A stretch of DNA of 64,000 nt from Gaiellasilicea sp963829845 (lineage in GTDB: Bacteria > Actinomycetota > Thermoleophilia > Gaiellales > Gaiellaceae), in the NCBI GenBank assembly GCA_963829845.1, contig CAWHKD010000030.1, positions 1-64,000 of the forward strand, written 5' to 3'. The notes below the pieces were generated by a model. It saw nothing but the letters and a program-made list of their open reading frames with translations. It was not told the origin of the DNA and did not search any database. This document shows positions 1 to 7,819 of this stretch, one piece after another. The position numbers and the translations under genes are program-made. Each line of letters begins with the position of its first letter. Positions within the stretch are counted from its first letter, which is position 1.

Positions 1-2073
1 TTCCATCGCCGCGGGCACGAGCACCGAGCGGATCAGGGTGGCGTCGATGAGCAGTGCGACCGCGACGCCGAAGCCCATCTGCTGGAACATCACGAGCTCG
101 CCGGTCGCGAAGCCGATGAAGACGACGATGATGATCAGCGCGGCGCCGGTGATCAGCCGCGCCGTCGTGCGGACGCCGAACGCGACCGCCTCGCTCGAGT
201 CGCCCGTCTGCGTGTAGCGCTCGCGGATCCGGCTGAGCAGGAAGACGTGGTAGTCCATCGAGAGGCCGAAAAGGACTGAGAAGAGGAAGAGCGGCAGCCA
301 GGCCTCGATCGCGTCCACCTGCGGGAAGCCGAAGAGCTCGTTGCCGACGCCGTCCTGGAAGACGAGCACGATCAGCCCGTACGCGGCTCCGACCGAGAGC
401 AGGTTGAGCACGATCGCCTTCGCGGGCACGACGATCGAGCGGAAGGCGACCGTCAGCAGGATGAAGCTGAACCCGAGCACGAACGCGAAGACGATCGGCA
501 GCCAGTCCTCCATGAGCTCGCGGTAGTCGAGGATCTCCGCGGTCTCGCCGGTGACATAGACGTTGACGTCGGCGTCGCCGAGCGCCTGCGGCACGACCTC
601 CGTGCGGAGCCGCTCGATCGCCTGCACCGAACGTTCGTCGCGACTGTCGCCGGCGACGAGCGCCTCCACCACCGCGAGGCTCGCGTCCGGCGCGGTCTCG
701 AGCTCCGGGTTCCGGAAGGCGCTGTCGCTCGCGAGCTCGGCACGGAGCCGCTCGATCCCCTGCCGCACCGCCGGCGCGGCCACGTCGCCCTCGACGACGA
801 TCTCGGCCGTGTCGACGGTGCCGACGCCGAGCTCGCGCTCGAGTGCGTTGAAGCCGTCCTTCGACGCGTAGCCGTCGGGGATCGTCCGAACTCCCGCCGA
901 CCCGGTCCGCAGGTCGAGCGCCGGCAGGGCGAGCGCAACCAGGAACGCGGTCGATGCGAGCAGGTAGACCAGCGGCCGGCGCTGCACCCGGACGACCACC
1001 GCCCCCCAGAACCGGCCCTCACCGGAGCCGCGCCCGACGAGGGGCAGGCGCAGCGCGTCGACCCGGTCGCCGAGCAGCGAGAGGACGGCAGGCAGCAGCG
1101 TCGTCGCAGCGGCAACGGCGGTGATGCCGACGAGAACCGCCCCGGCCGCGAGGCTGCGCAGGATCGTGTCCGGCACGAGCAGCATCCCGGTCATCGCGAT
1201 CACGAACGCCGTCCCGCTGAAGAGCACGGCGCGGCTGGCGGTCCGGCCGGTCGCCCCGACCGCCTCGGCCTTCTCGACCCCTCGGCCTCGCTCCTCGCGA
1301 AAGCGGCTGACGATGAAGAGGGCGTAGTCGACGCCGAGTGCGAGCCCCATCCCCGTGAGCATGTTGACCACGAAGAAGGAGACCTCCCAGACCTGCCCGA
1401 CGACGGCGACGAGCGCGAGCGCGAAGATGATCGCGACGATCGCGAGCAGGACCGGGATCAGTCCGGCGACGACCGCGCCGAAGACGAGCAGGAGCACGAT
1501 CAGAGCCGCCGGAAGCCCGAAGAAGAGCTCGCCTTCCTTCAGATCCTTGTTCGAGAGCGTGAGGAAGTCGTCGTCGGCAGTGAACTCACCGGTGATCGCC
1601 GCCTCGAGCGGCCCCTGGTCGGCCTGCTCGACGACATCGATCACGTCCTTGATCCCGTCCTCGGCGTCCGGCCCCATCCCGATCGTGATCACGACCGCGT
1701 CCTTGTCGGGCGAGAGCAAGCCGGGGTCCTCGTCGTCGAAATAGGAGCGGACCTGAGCGGTTCGCCCTGTCGCCTGCAGTGCGGCGGCGAGCTGCTCGAT
1801 CTGGAGCTGCGCCTGCCGGTCGGTCGTCACGTCCTTGCCGGGCGCACGCACGAGCACGACCTCGTTGACGAACTCGTCCGACCGCGGCAGGTGCCTGAAC
1901 ATCGCGGCGTAGCCCTGCTGCGACTCGGGATCGTTCGTCACCGTCGCGTCGGTCGTCAGTGCCGAGGGCAGCAGCACCGCGATCGCTCCGATCGAGAGGA
2001 CGAAGATCGCACCCCAGATCGCCAGCATCCGCTTCGGGTGCTGCGCCGCATGGCGGGCGAGGCGTTCCGTCAT
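1..2073 (-). CDS. MMPL/RND-family transporter (3' end outside window)
   Basis: A membrane exporter of the MMPL branch of RND transporters, likely proton-driven export of a lipid or hydrophobic compound. 691 codons are visible and the frame is still open at base 1. An N-terminal membrane helix (about residues 15-35) is followed by an extracytoplasmic domain, then a block of helices with the family motif GVDYALFIVSR (around residue 270), a second extracytoplasmic domain, and a second helix block with GLSMDYHVFLLSR and DATLIRSVLVPA near the window edge. The ATG at 2073 gives the start MTERLARHA. It is divergent from a marR gene across 68 bp that contain a large inverted repeat, so it is probably controlled by that MarR. 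The substrate cannot be read from the sequence. Confidence 0.93.
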   Translation of the reverse strand, partial: MTERLARHAAQHPKRMLAIWGAIFVLSIGAIAVLLPSALTTDATVTNDPESQQGYAAMFRHLPRSDEFVNEVVLVRAPGKDVTTDRQAQLQIEQLAAALQATGRTAQVRSYFDDEDPGLLSPDKDAVVITIGMGPDAEDGIKDVIDVVEQADQGPLEAAITGEFTADDDFLTLSNKDLKEGELFFGLPAALIVLLLVFGAVVAGLIPVLLAIVAIIFALALVAVVGQVWEVSFFVVNMLTGMGLALGVDYALFIVSRFREERGRGVEKAEAVGATGRTASRAVLFSGTAFVIAMTGMLLVPDTILRSLAAGAVLVGITAVAAATTLLPAVLSLLGDRVDALRLPLVGRGSGEGRFWGAVVVRVQRRPLVYLLASTAFLVALALPALDLRTGSAGVRTIPDGYASKDGFNALERELGVGTVDTAEIVVEGDVAAPAVRQGIERLRAELASDSAFRNPELETAPDASLAVVEALVAGDSRDERSVQAIERLRTEVVPQALGDADVNVYVTGETAEILDYRELMEDWLPIVFAFVLGFSFILLTVAFRSIVVPAKAIVLNLLSVGAAYGLIVLVFQDGVGNELFGFPQVDAIEAWLPLFLFSVLFGLSMDYHVFLLSRIRERYTQTGDSSEAVAFGVRTTARLITGAALIIIVVFIGFATGELVMFQQMGFGVAVALLIDATLIRSVLVPAAME

Positions 2074-2121
2074 GGCGTCACGCTATTCCCCGTCCTCGGG
2101 ACGCGCAAAGGGGACCGTCTG

Positions 2122-2158
2122 GTAAACTCGTAACCAGGTTAATGGTTAACGAGGTTAC
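2122..2158. promoter_or_regulatory. MarR-type operator overlapping the marR start codon
   Basis: Left arm GTAAACTCGTAACC (2122-2135) and right arm GGTTAACGAGGTTAC (2144-2158) are near-perfect inverted repeats around an 8-bp centre, with a further GGTT/AACC half-site inside. The marR ATG (2142) lies within the repeat, which fits autoregulation and joint control of the divergent MMPL gene. That the MarR protein binds here is inferred from position and symmetry. Confidence 0.6.
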
Positions 2159-2573
2159 TGCCGATCCACTCGCCGTCGCCAACGAGCTACGACCGGTGCT
2201 GCTGCGCCTCTCCCGCGAGCTGCGGCAGGAGACCGAGCAGCTGGGGGTCACCAGCCAGCAGGTGACGCTGCTCTGGCTGATCCACCATAACCCGGGTCTG
2301 AGCCTGCGCGAGCTCGCCGCCGAGGAGCGGATCTCGGCCCCGGCTCTCTCCGGTTACGTCGACAGGCTCGAGAAGGCCGGCCTGCTCGAGCGCGTCCGCG
2401 ACGCGAATGACCGTCGGCGTGTCGGGCTCGCACTCACGAGCGACGGCGACCGCTTACTGAAGCGCGTTCGCGCGCGGCGTACGACCTGGCTGGCCGACCG
2501 GCTGCGCGGCCTCGAGGAGGACGAGCTGGAAGCGCTGGAGCGCGCAATCGAACCGCTCAGGAGGCTTCTGTGA
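2142..2573 (+). CDS. MarR-family transcriptional regulator
   Basis: A 143-residue winged-helix repressor, the usual MarR length. The DNA-binding core (about residues 35-100) includes LSLRELAAEERISAPALSGY and the wing sequence RDANDRRRVGLALT, with the conserved D-x-R-R of the family. A longer frame extends upstream to 1959, but the ATG at 2142 starts the conserved fold and lies inside the inverted-repeat operator. The Shine-Dalgarno is weak (AGG, close to the ATG). The gene overlaps the MFS gene by 4 bp (GTGA), so it probably regulates both that pump and the divergent MMPL pump. The inducer is unknown. Confidence 0.9.
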   Translation: MVNEVTADPLAVANELRPVLLRLSRELRQETEQLGVTSQQVTLLWLIHHNPGLSLRELAAEERISAPALSGYVDRLEKAGLLERVRDANDRRRVGLALTSDGDRLLKRVRARRTTWLADRLRGLEEDELEALERAIEPLRRLL

Positions 2574-3814
2574 CGGCGGCGCTGCTCGCGTTGAACGCGC
2601 GCACGTTCGCGAGCCTCAGGCGGCACCGCAACTACCGCCTCTTCTTCACCGGCCAGGTGATCTCTGTCAGCGGCACCTGGATGCAAAACGTCGCACTCGC
2701 ATGGCTCGTCGTCGAGCTGACCAGCTCGCCGATCGCCGTAGGGCTGCTCGCATTCTGCCGCTTCATCCCTTTTACGGTCTTCGGCCTGTTCGCAGGCGTC
2801 GTCGCCGACCGGATCGACAACCGCAAGCTCGTGATCGGGACTCAGACCATCTCGATGCTCTTCTCAGCAGCGTTCGCCGTTCTCGTGCTCGGCGGTCTGG
2901 AGACGCTCTGGGTCGTGTACCTGCTCGCGATTCTCTCGAGCACCGCACTCGTCTTCGATGCCCCGGGACGCCACGCGCTCACGTTCCAGATGGTCGGCCG
3001 CGACGAGCTGCCGAATGCCGTTGCGCTGAACGCCAGCCTCTTCAACGCATCCCGCGTCGTCGGGCCTGCCTTCGCCGGCGTGCTGATCGCGGCCTTCGGG
3101 GTGGGTGTCTGCTTCGCGATCAACACGGTCACGTTCCTCGCTGTCCTCGCAGGGCTGCTGATGATGCGGCGAGAGGAGCTCGTCCCCCTGGATCCCAGCG
3201 CGAAGCCTCCGACGATGATGAAGGCGATCGGCGAGGGGTTCGCCTGGGCGTGGCGTTCGGCCGACGCACGCCTGGTTCTCCTGATCGTCACGGTCGTCAG
3301 CACTGTCGGCTTCAACTTCCACGTGATCCTTCCGCTGCTCGCGTCGGACACGTTGAACACCGGTCCCGAGGTCTTCGGCATCCTCTCCGCTTGCTTCGGC
3401 GGTGGTGCGCTCGTCGGGGCGCTGCTCTCAGCGACGCTCGGTCGTGCCAGTTGGAAGGCGCTCGTCTTCGGCACGGGCGGCTTCAGTGTCTGCCTGTTGG
3501 CCCTCGCCCCCCTGACGACGGTGTGGCTGTGCGCGATCCTGCTCTTCTGCACCGGCGTCTGCTTCACGCTCTGGACGTCGAATGCGAGCTCGATCCTCCA
3601 GCTGCGGGCGCCCGACCACCTGCGCGGCCGCGTCGTCAGCCTCTACCTCTGGGCCTTCGCCGGACTGGCGCCGCTCGGCGGCCTGCTCGCCGGCTGGCTC
3701 TGCGCCGTCGGCGGCACGGAGCTCAGCTTCGCGGTGGCCGGCGCGACGGGCCTGCTGATGGCCGTGCTCGCGGCGCAGCGGCTCAGCGTACGACGGGCTG
3801 CCGCGCTGGCGTAA
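2570..3814 (+). CDS. MFS transporter, EntS/MFS_3-like
   Basis: A 414-residue major facilitator with about 12 membrane helices. The N-terminal stretch NYRLFFTGQVISVSGTWMQN and the loop GVVADRIDNRKLVIG between helices 2 and 3 are typical of the MFS_3 (enterobactin-exporter-like) family. The GTG start at 2570 is preceded by AGGAGG at 2559-2564 and overlaps the marR stop, so translation is coupled. A drug or siderophore export role is inferred only from family and the MarR partner. Its last 32 bp overlap the end of the convergent gene at 3783. Confidence 0.92.
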   Translation: MTAALLALNARTFASLRRHRNYRLFFTGQVISVSGTWMQNVALAWLVVELTSSPIAVGLLAFCRFIPFTVFGLFAGVVADRIDNRKLVIGTQTISMLFSAAFAVLVLGGLETLWVVYLLAILSSTALVFDAPGRHALTFQMVGRDELPNAVALNASLFNASRVVGPAFAGVLIAAFGVGVCFAINTVTFLAVLAGLLMMRREELVPLDPSAKPPTMMKAIGEGFAWAWRSADARLVLLIVTVVSTVGFNFHVILPLLASDTLNTGPEVFGILSACFGGGALVGALLSATLGRASWKALVFGTGGFSVCLLALAPLTTVWLCAILLFCTGVCFTLWTSNASSILQLRAPDHLRGRVVSLYLWAFAGLAPLGGLLAGWLCAVGGTELSFAVAGATGLLMAVLAAQRLSVRRAAALA

Positions 3815-4043
3815 GGTCGGCTCCCGGCAGCGGCCGGGCGCCGAGCTCTTCCGGCGACTCCTGCACGTAATCGGCGCTCTGCTCGAGCTCGGAAGGGACG
3901 GGCGCCGGACCGAACGAGGCCGGCGGCTTGGCAGTCGGCGGCGCCGCCGCGACGCGCCAGGCGACCCAGACGCAGGCCGCTAGCGCGATCCCGGCCAGAA
4001 TCAGCCCGAGCCAGATGACCCGTTCGAGCCATGCCGTTCGCAT
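3783..4043 (-). CDS. Small single-pass membrane protein of unknown function
   Basis: 86 residues with one N-terminal hydrophobic helix (about 8-30, LGLILAGIALAACVWVAW) and a proline-rich, acidic tail (TAKPPASFGPAPVPSELEQ). I do not recognise the family. It probably sits in the membrane with the tail outside. The reading frame is supported by its composition and by an ATG at 4043, but it overlaps the 3' end of the convergent MFS gene by 32 bp, so the exact end could be questioned. Confidence 0.55.
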   Translation of the reverse strand: MRTAWLERVIWLGLILAGIALAACVWVAWRVAAAPPTAKPPASFGPAPVPSELEQSADYVQESPEELGARPLPGADLTPARQPVVR

Positions 4044-4144
4044 GTGCCACTAGTGCTCGGACGCGGGCCGGGACGAACGATGGTTTTACACGCCCCTAAC
4101 GTCCGGGGCACGACATGCTGACGAAGAGCGGCCACAATGCCGCC

Positions 4145-4540
4145 ATGAGGACGAGGCGCGCCAAGGGGCTCTGGATCGTGGCTGCGCTGCTCGCCGTCAA
4201 CGCGACGCTGCTCGTCGCGCAGCCCGGGCTCGCACTGCCGGGCTCGCTCGGGAACTACTTCTTCGGCCCGAAGCTCGTCCGCGCCGAAGTGCTCGTCAAG
4301 GACGGCGGCGTCCTCCACGACTATCGCGTCGACCGCGGCACGATCCGGAACAAGGCGGGCGGGACGCTGACGCTGCTCGAGCGCGACGGCAGCCTCGTCG
4401 GGATCGCGGTGGCGCCCGGCGCTGCGATCACGATCAACGGCCGGCCCGCCGCGTACACAGAGCTCCGGCGCGGTATGGTCGCGACCGTGATCCGGGACGG
4501 CGACGCGCCGGCGAACGAGGTCCGAGCCAACCGCAGATGA
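4145..4540 (+). CDS. Secreted protein of unknown function, first gene of a two-component operon
   Basis: 131 residues from the ATG at 4145. An N-terminal signal segment MRTRRAKGLWIVAALLAVNA is followed by a likely cleavage region after LVAQPGLALP. The mature part (VLHDYRVDRGTIRNKAGGTL) looks like a small beta-rich domain. A frame extension to an ATG at 4115 exists, but the 4145 start puts the signal peptide at the N-terminus. The stop overlaps the response-regulator ATG by 4 bp (ATGA), so it is the first gene of that operon and may be an accessory or target protein of the sensor kinase. The function is not known. Confidence 0.7.
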   Translation: MRTRRAKGLWIVAALLAVNATLLVAQPGLALPGSLGNYFFGPKLVRAEVLVKDGGVLHDYRVDRGTIRNKAGGTLTLLERDGSLVGIAVAPGAAITINGRPAAYTELRRGMVATVIRDGDAPANEVRANRR

Positions 4541-5247
4541 CCTCGGCGAGCGCGGCTGAGCTCCATCCCGCGGGCACGCCGGGGCCGCAGCTCCTACTCG
4601 TCGAGGACGAGGAGTCGATCGGCTCGCTCGTCCGCGCCTATCTCGAGCAGACCGGCTACCGGGTCGCCTGGGTGCGTTCAGGCGAGGAGGCGCTGCAGTC
4701 GCTGGAGATCGTGCGGCCTCGGCTCGTCATCCTCGACATCGGCCTGCCGGGCGCCGACGGGTTCGACGTCTGCCGCGGCATCCGCGCTCGCTCGGACGTG
4801 CCCGTCCTGATGCTGACCGCGCGGGACGAGGAGGCGGACCGCGTCGCAGGGCTCGAGGTCGGCGCCGACGACTACGTCTCGAAGCCGTTCTCGCCGCGTG
4901 AGCTCGCAGCCCGGGTCAAGGCCGTTCTCCGCCGCACAGGGCCAACCGCACGCGCCGAGCTGATCGAGATCGGCGATGTCGCCCTCGACCCGCAGGCCCG
5001 TGAAGTCCGGGTCGCAGGCGAGCCCGTCGAGCTGACCGGCAAGGAGTTCGACCTGCTCGCCTACTTGCTCGAGAACGCCGGCATCGTCGTCTCGCGCGAC
5101 CAGCTGCTCGACCGCGTCTGGGGGATGACCTATGCCGGCGGCACGCGCACGGTCGACGTCCATGTCGCGCAGCTGCGCCGCAAGCTCGGCCGGCCGGCGT
5201 CGATCCGCACCGTGCGCGGCTCGGGCTACAAGGCCGTTCGGCCGTGA
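4537..5247 (+). CDS. OmpR/PhoB-family response regulator
   Basis: 236 residues. The receiver domain (about 19-130) has the acidic pair in LLVEDEES, the phosphoacceptor Asp in VILDIGLPGADG, the Thr/Ala motif LMLTARD and the Lys in DDYVSKPFSP. The C-terminal winged-helix DNA-binding domain (about 140-235) ends in RTVDVHVAQLRRKLG and IRTVRGSGYK. Its partner kinase starts 151 bp downstream, beyond a structured repeat. Likely targets are its own operon and the RTX gene, where an 11-bp-spaced direct repeat GTTTTACG is found (6755-6773). Confidence 0.95.
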   Translation: MTSASAAELHPAGTPGPQLLLVEDEESIGSLVRAYLEQTGYRVAWVRSGEEALQSLEIVRPRLVILDIGLPGADGFDVCRGIRARSDVPVLMLTARDEEADRVAGLEVGADDYVSKPFSPRELAARVKAVLRRTGPTARAELIEIGDVALDPQAREVRVAGEPVELTGKEFDLLAYLLENAGIVVSRDQLLDRVWGMTYAGGTRTVDVHVAQLRRKLGRPASIRTVRGSGYKAVRP

Positions 5248-5267
5248 AACGCGCGTTCCTCGGGCGT

Positions 5268-5384
5268 CGCTCGCAGTGCCCGGCCGGAGGGGACAGTACG
5301 CCTGGTACGGCCCCGGAGAGCCGGGTGCTGCGAGCGGCGTCAGGCGCCGCCGGAGCCCGGCTCTGCTGGGCGGGAGTCGGCGCC
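5268..5384 (+). repeat. Structured dispersed element, copy 1
   Basis: This lies between the response-regulator and kinase genes. First hairpin: CGCTCGCAG (5268-5276) pairs with CTGCGAGCG (5328-5336); CCCGGC pairs with GCCGGG; GGGG pairs with CCCC; and GTAC-GCCTG-GTAC forms the tip (5296-5308). Second hairpin: GGCGCCG (5343-5349) pairs with CGGCGCC (5378-5384) around a GGA/GGGA internal loop. The same architecture with different but still complementary stems is found at 55992 and 58965. Confidence 0.75.
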
Positions 5385-5398
5385 GGCGAGGGACGCGC

Positions 5399-6751
5399 GT
5401 GAAGCTGCAGTCGCTGCGTGGACGGCTGTTCGCCGCGATCGCGGTCGTCGCGCTGCTCTCGCTGGCGCTCGCCCTCGCACTCGGCGCGATCCTCAGCCGC
5501 CGGGCGGTCGAGCGGAACACGCTCCGCGACGTCTCGGCCCAGTTCGACCTCCTCGCCGAGCGCGAGCGCGAGGCGCTGGTGCCGTTCGCGCGCCTCAAGT
5601 CGCTGCAGGAGTTCCTCGACCGCCAGGAGGAGCGCGTCGTGCAGGTTCCGCTCGACGGCTCCTCCAGCCTGCTCCCGCCCGACCGCGCCGCCCTCCTCCG
5701 CCGCGGGGCGCGGCTCGACGGGACGCTGCACGAGGACGGGATCCGCTATCTCTACGCGGCGCGACTCGTGAACGGGAAGGGCTTCATCCTGCTACGGCCG
5801 GCGAGCTCGACCACGTCGGCGTGGCGCCCCCACATCGAGGGCCTCGTTGCCGCAGCCGTCGCGACCGCGGCCCTCGCCGCGCTGATCGCATTCCTGCTCG
5901 CGCGCGCGATTGCGCGGCCGGTTCGGCGCGTCGCCGAAGCGACCCGCGGCCTTGCCGGCGCGGGTCCGCCGCCGCCTCCCCTTCCGGTCGAGGGCCCGCG
6001 TGAGCTGGCGCTCCTCGCCGAGAGCTTCAATGACGTCGCGGTCGCGCTCGCACGAGCGCGCGAAGCGGAGCAGGCGTTCCTGCTCTCGGTCAGCCATGAG
6101 CTGAAGACGCCGCTGACCGCGATCCGCGGCTACGCGGAGGGGCTCGGCGAAGGAGCGCTGCCGGCGGACGAGGCGGCGGCGACGATCGTGACCGAGTCGC
6201 GGCGGCTCGAGCGCCTCGTCGGCGACCTGCTCGACCTGGCGCGGATGCGCAAGGCCGAGTTCAGCGTCCGCCGGGAGCCGATCGACCTGAGCGCGATCGC
6301 CGGGGAGGCGCTCCGGCGCTACGAATCCCAGGCACGCGAGTTCGGCGTCACCCTCGAGGCGGAGGGCACGGCGACGGCTCCGGGGACCGGCGATGCCGAC
6401 CGGACGCTCCAGATCGTCTCGAACCTCGTCGAGAACGCGCTTCGGCTGACACCGGCCGGCGGCTCGGTCCGGATCGTGACCGCGCCCGGGTCAATCCGGG
6501 TCGAGGACACCGGCCCCGGCCTCGAGCCCGAGGAGCTCGGGCAGGCGTTCGAGCGCTTCTACCTCTACTCGCGCTACGGCCGGGAGCGACTGGTGGGGAG
6601 CGGTCTCGGGCTCGCGATCGTGAAGGAGCTCGCCGAGGGGATGGGCGGATCGGTCGCCGCGGAGAGCACGCCGGGGGAGCTGACGGTCTTCACGGTGCGA
6701 CTGCCGCACATCGTCGGCGACGCGGCGGCACGTCCGCTCACCCGCGCCTGA
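5399..6751 (+). CDS. Sensor histidine kinase, partner of the upstream response regulator
   Basis: 450 residues. One N-terminal membrane helix (about 9-30), an extracytoplasmic sensor region (about 31-140), a second helix (about 143-166), a HAMP region, then HisKA with the phospho-His in SVSHELKTPLTAIRGY and a HATPase_c domain with N box NLVENALR, G1 box DTGPGL and G2 box GSGLGLAIVKEL. The start is a GTG at 5399, 15 nt after the structured repeat; the preceding GAGGG may serve as Shine-Dalgarno. The signal is unknown. It probably phosphorylates the regulator at 4537 despite the 151-bp spacer. Confidence 0.94.
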   Translation: MKLQSLRGRLFAAIAVVALLSLALALALGAILSRRAVERNTLRDVSAQFDLLAEREREALVPFARLKSLQEFLDRQEERVVQVPLDGSSSLLPPDRAALLRRGARLDGTLHEDGIRYLYAARLVNGKGFILLRPASSTTSAWRPHIEGLVAAAVATAALAALIAFLLARAIARPVRRVAEATRGLAGAGPPPPPLPVEGPRELALLAESFNDVAVALARAREAEQAFLLSVSHELKTPLTAIRGYAEGLGEGALPADEAAATIVTESRRLERLVGDLLDLARMRKAEFSVRREPIDLSAIAGEALRRYESQAREFGVTLEAEGTATAPGTGDADRTLQIVSNLVENALRLTPAGGSVRIVTAPGSIRVEDTGPGLEPEELGQAFERFYLYSRYGRERLVGSGLGLAIVKELAEGMGGSVAAESTPGELTVFTVRLPHIVGDAAARPLTRA

Positions 6752-6754
6752 TCC

Positions 6755-6773
6755 GTTTTACGAGCGTTTTACG
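6755..6773 (+). promoter_or_regulatory. Tandem GTTTTACG boxes, possible response-regulator site
   Basis: GTTTTACG occurs at 6755-6762 and again at 6766-6773, one helical turn (11 bp) apart, upstream of the RTX gene. A related GTTTTACA lies at 4083-4090 upstream of the operon that encodes the OmpR-type regulator. OmpR-family regulators bind direct repeats with this spacing, so this is a plausible target site; binding is inferred. Confidence 0.45.
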
Positions 6774-6847
6774 TTCGGCGAACGAGGGCCTGACGGCACG
6801 GGGGAAGGATGCGGTTGTCAGCATCGCCTACGAGGAGGATCTCTCAG

Positions 6848-7414
6848 ATGAAGAACGCCAAGTACGTGCTCGGAGCGATCGCCGCACTGGCGACGCTCGC
6901 GCTCACGACCACCGCCGTCGCAGCCGTCGTGATCAAGGGGACGAACCGCGACGACGTGCTCACGGGCACCGACCGAAACGACATGATCGTCGGCCGGCAG
7001 GGAAACGACACGATCAGCGGGCTCGCCGGCAACGACCGCATCCACGGCAACCGGGACAACGACACGATCGACGCCGGCCCCGGCAACGACCGCGCCTGGG
7101 GCGGTTACGGCAACGACTCCGTCGCCGGCGGTGACGGCGACGACATCGTCCGCGGGCGCCCGGGCGACGACTCGGTCGACGGCGGCCCCGGCAACGACCG
7201 GATCTGGCCCGGCCGCGGCACCGACAAGCAGTACGGCGGTGAGGGCGACGACGTCCTGCACGCCCTCGCGCACGACAAGCAGGTCGACACGATCGACTGC
7301 GGCCCCGGCCACGACGTGCTCTGGATCAACGCCAAGGAGACGTCGATCGATACCTGGGCCAACTGCGAGACCGTCAAGTCCGTCACCGTGCTCGGCGACG
7401 GGGACGACTCCTAG
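6848..7414 (+). CDS. Secreted calcium-binding RTX-repeat protein
   Basis: 188 residues. An N-terminal signal segment (KYVLGAIAALATLALTTTAVA) is followed by RTX-type nonapeptide repeats such as TGTDRNDMIVG, RQGNDTISG, LAGNDRIHG and DGDDIVRG from about residue 35 to 135, which form calcium-bound parallel beta rolls in this family. The C-terminal part has two Cys (IDCGPG, ANCET). The start is the ATG at 6848 with AGGAGG 9 nt upstream; an in-frame start at 6809 lacks this signal. No catalytic domain is visible. It is likely an extracellular structural or binding protein, possibly under control of the upstream two-component system. Confidence 0.88.
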   Translation: MKNAKYVLGAIAALATLALTTTAVAAVVIKGTNRDDVLTGTDRNDMIVGRQGNDTISGLAGNDRIHGNRDNDTIDAGPGNDRAWGGYGNDSVAGGDGDDIVRGRPGDDSVDGGPGNDRIWPGRGTDKQYGGEGDDVLHALAHDKQVDTIDCGPGHDVLWINAKETSIDTWANCETVKSVTVLGDGDDS

Positions 7415-7440
7415 TCCCAGCTTCCCCTCAGGGCCGGCTC

Positions 7441-7468
7441 CGGCCGGAGGCTGTGATGCCTCCGGCCG
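7441..7468. terminator. Bidirectional hairpin terminator
   Basis: CGGCCGGAGGC (7441-7451) pairs with GCCTCCGGCCG (7458-7468) over a 6-nt loop. It lies between the convergent ends of the RTX gene (+) and the small gene at 7481 (-). There is no U tract, as is common in GC-rich actinobacteria. Confidence 0.55.
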
Positions 7469-7480
7469 CTTCGGCCTTTC

Positions 7481-7612
7481 TCACCGGCTGCGCCGGATCC
7501 GGCGCCGTTCGCTGCGTTGCTCGTGGCGCGCGGCGAGCGCGATCTGGCGGGCGCCGCGCGACTTGCGCTGCGGCCTCGATCGATCCGGTCTCGAGTGTTC
7601 CCAGTTCAGCAT
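7481..7612 (-). CDS. Very small, highly basic protein
   Basis: 43 residues starting MLNWEHSRPDRSRPQRKSRG, about one third Arg/Lys, with no hydrophobic segment. The ATG at 7612 is preceded by a near-perfect AAAGGAGGTG, the strongest ribosome-binding site in this region, and a hairpin terminator follows the stop by 12 nt; these two signals make it a credible gene despite its size. A longer upstream extension of the frame has no such start signal. A nucleic-acid-binding role is suggested only by charge. It is flanked by a 16-bp palindrome in the upstream intergenic region (7689-7704). Confidence 0.5.
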   Translation of the reverse strand: MLNWEHSRPDRSRPQRKSRGARQIALAARHEQRSERRRIRRSR

Positions 7613-7688
7613 CACACCTCCTTTCGACTGCAAATGACAGTACGGGCGGCAGGTATGCCCGGTCATCGGCCGCTCGGTCGATCCGGGG

Positions 7689-7704
7689 TCGTCCCGCGGG
7701 ACGA
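7689..7704. promoter_or_regulatory. 16-bp perfect palindrome in a divergent intergenic region
   Basis: TCGTCCCGCGGGACGA is perfectly self-complementary and lies between the divergent small genes at 7481 (-) and 7820 (+), in a 207-bp region with no other gene. It could be an operator; nothing else identifies its ligand. Confidence 0.3.
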
Positions 7705-7819
7705 TTTCGACGATTCCCCCACACGAGGGACGACGGGCCGGAACCGGCCGCCGATAGTCACCCCAATTGCGGCGTACGACCCCGGCATCCTGTGGCGGCC
7801 GGAGAGGGAGAAAGAGCAG

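Noticed and set aside
5281..5398. Upstream extension of the histidine kinase through the structured repeat
   Set aside because: The frame is open to 5132, but conservation and the membrane helix begin at the GTG 5399, and the repeat copies in other places show that the extension is not kinase sequence.
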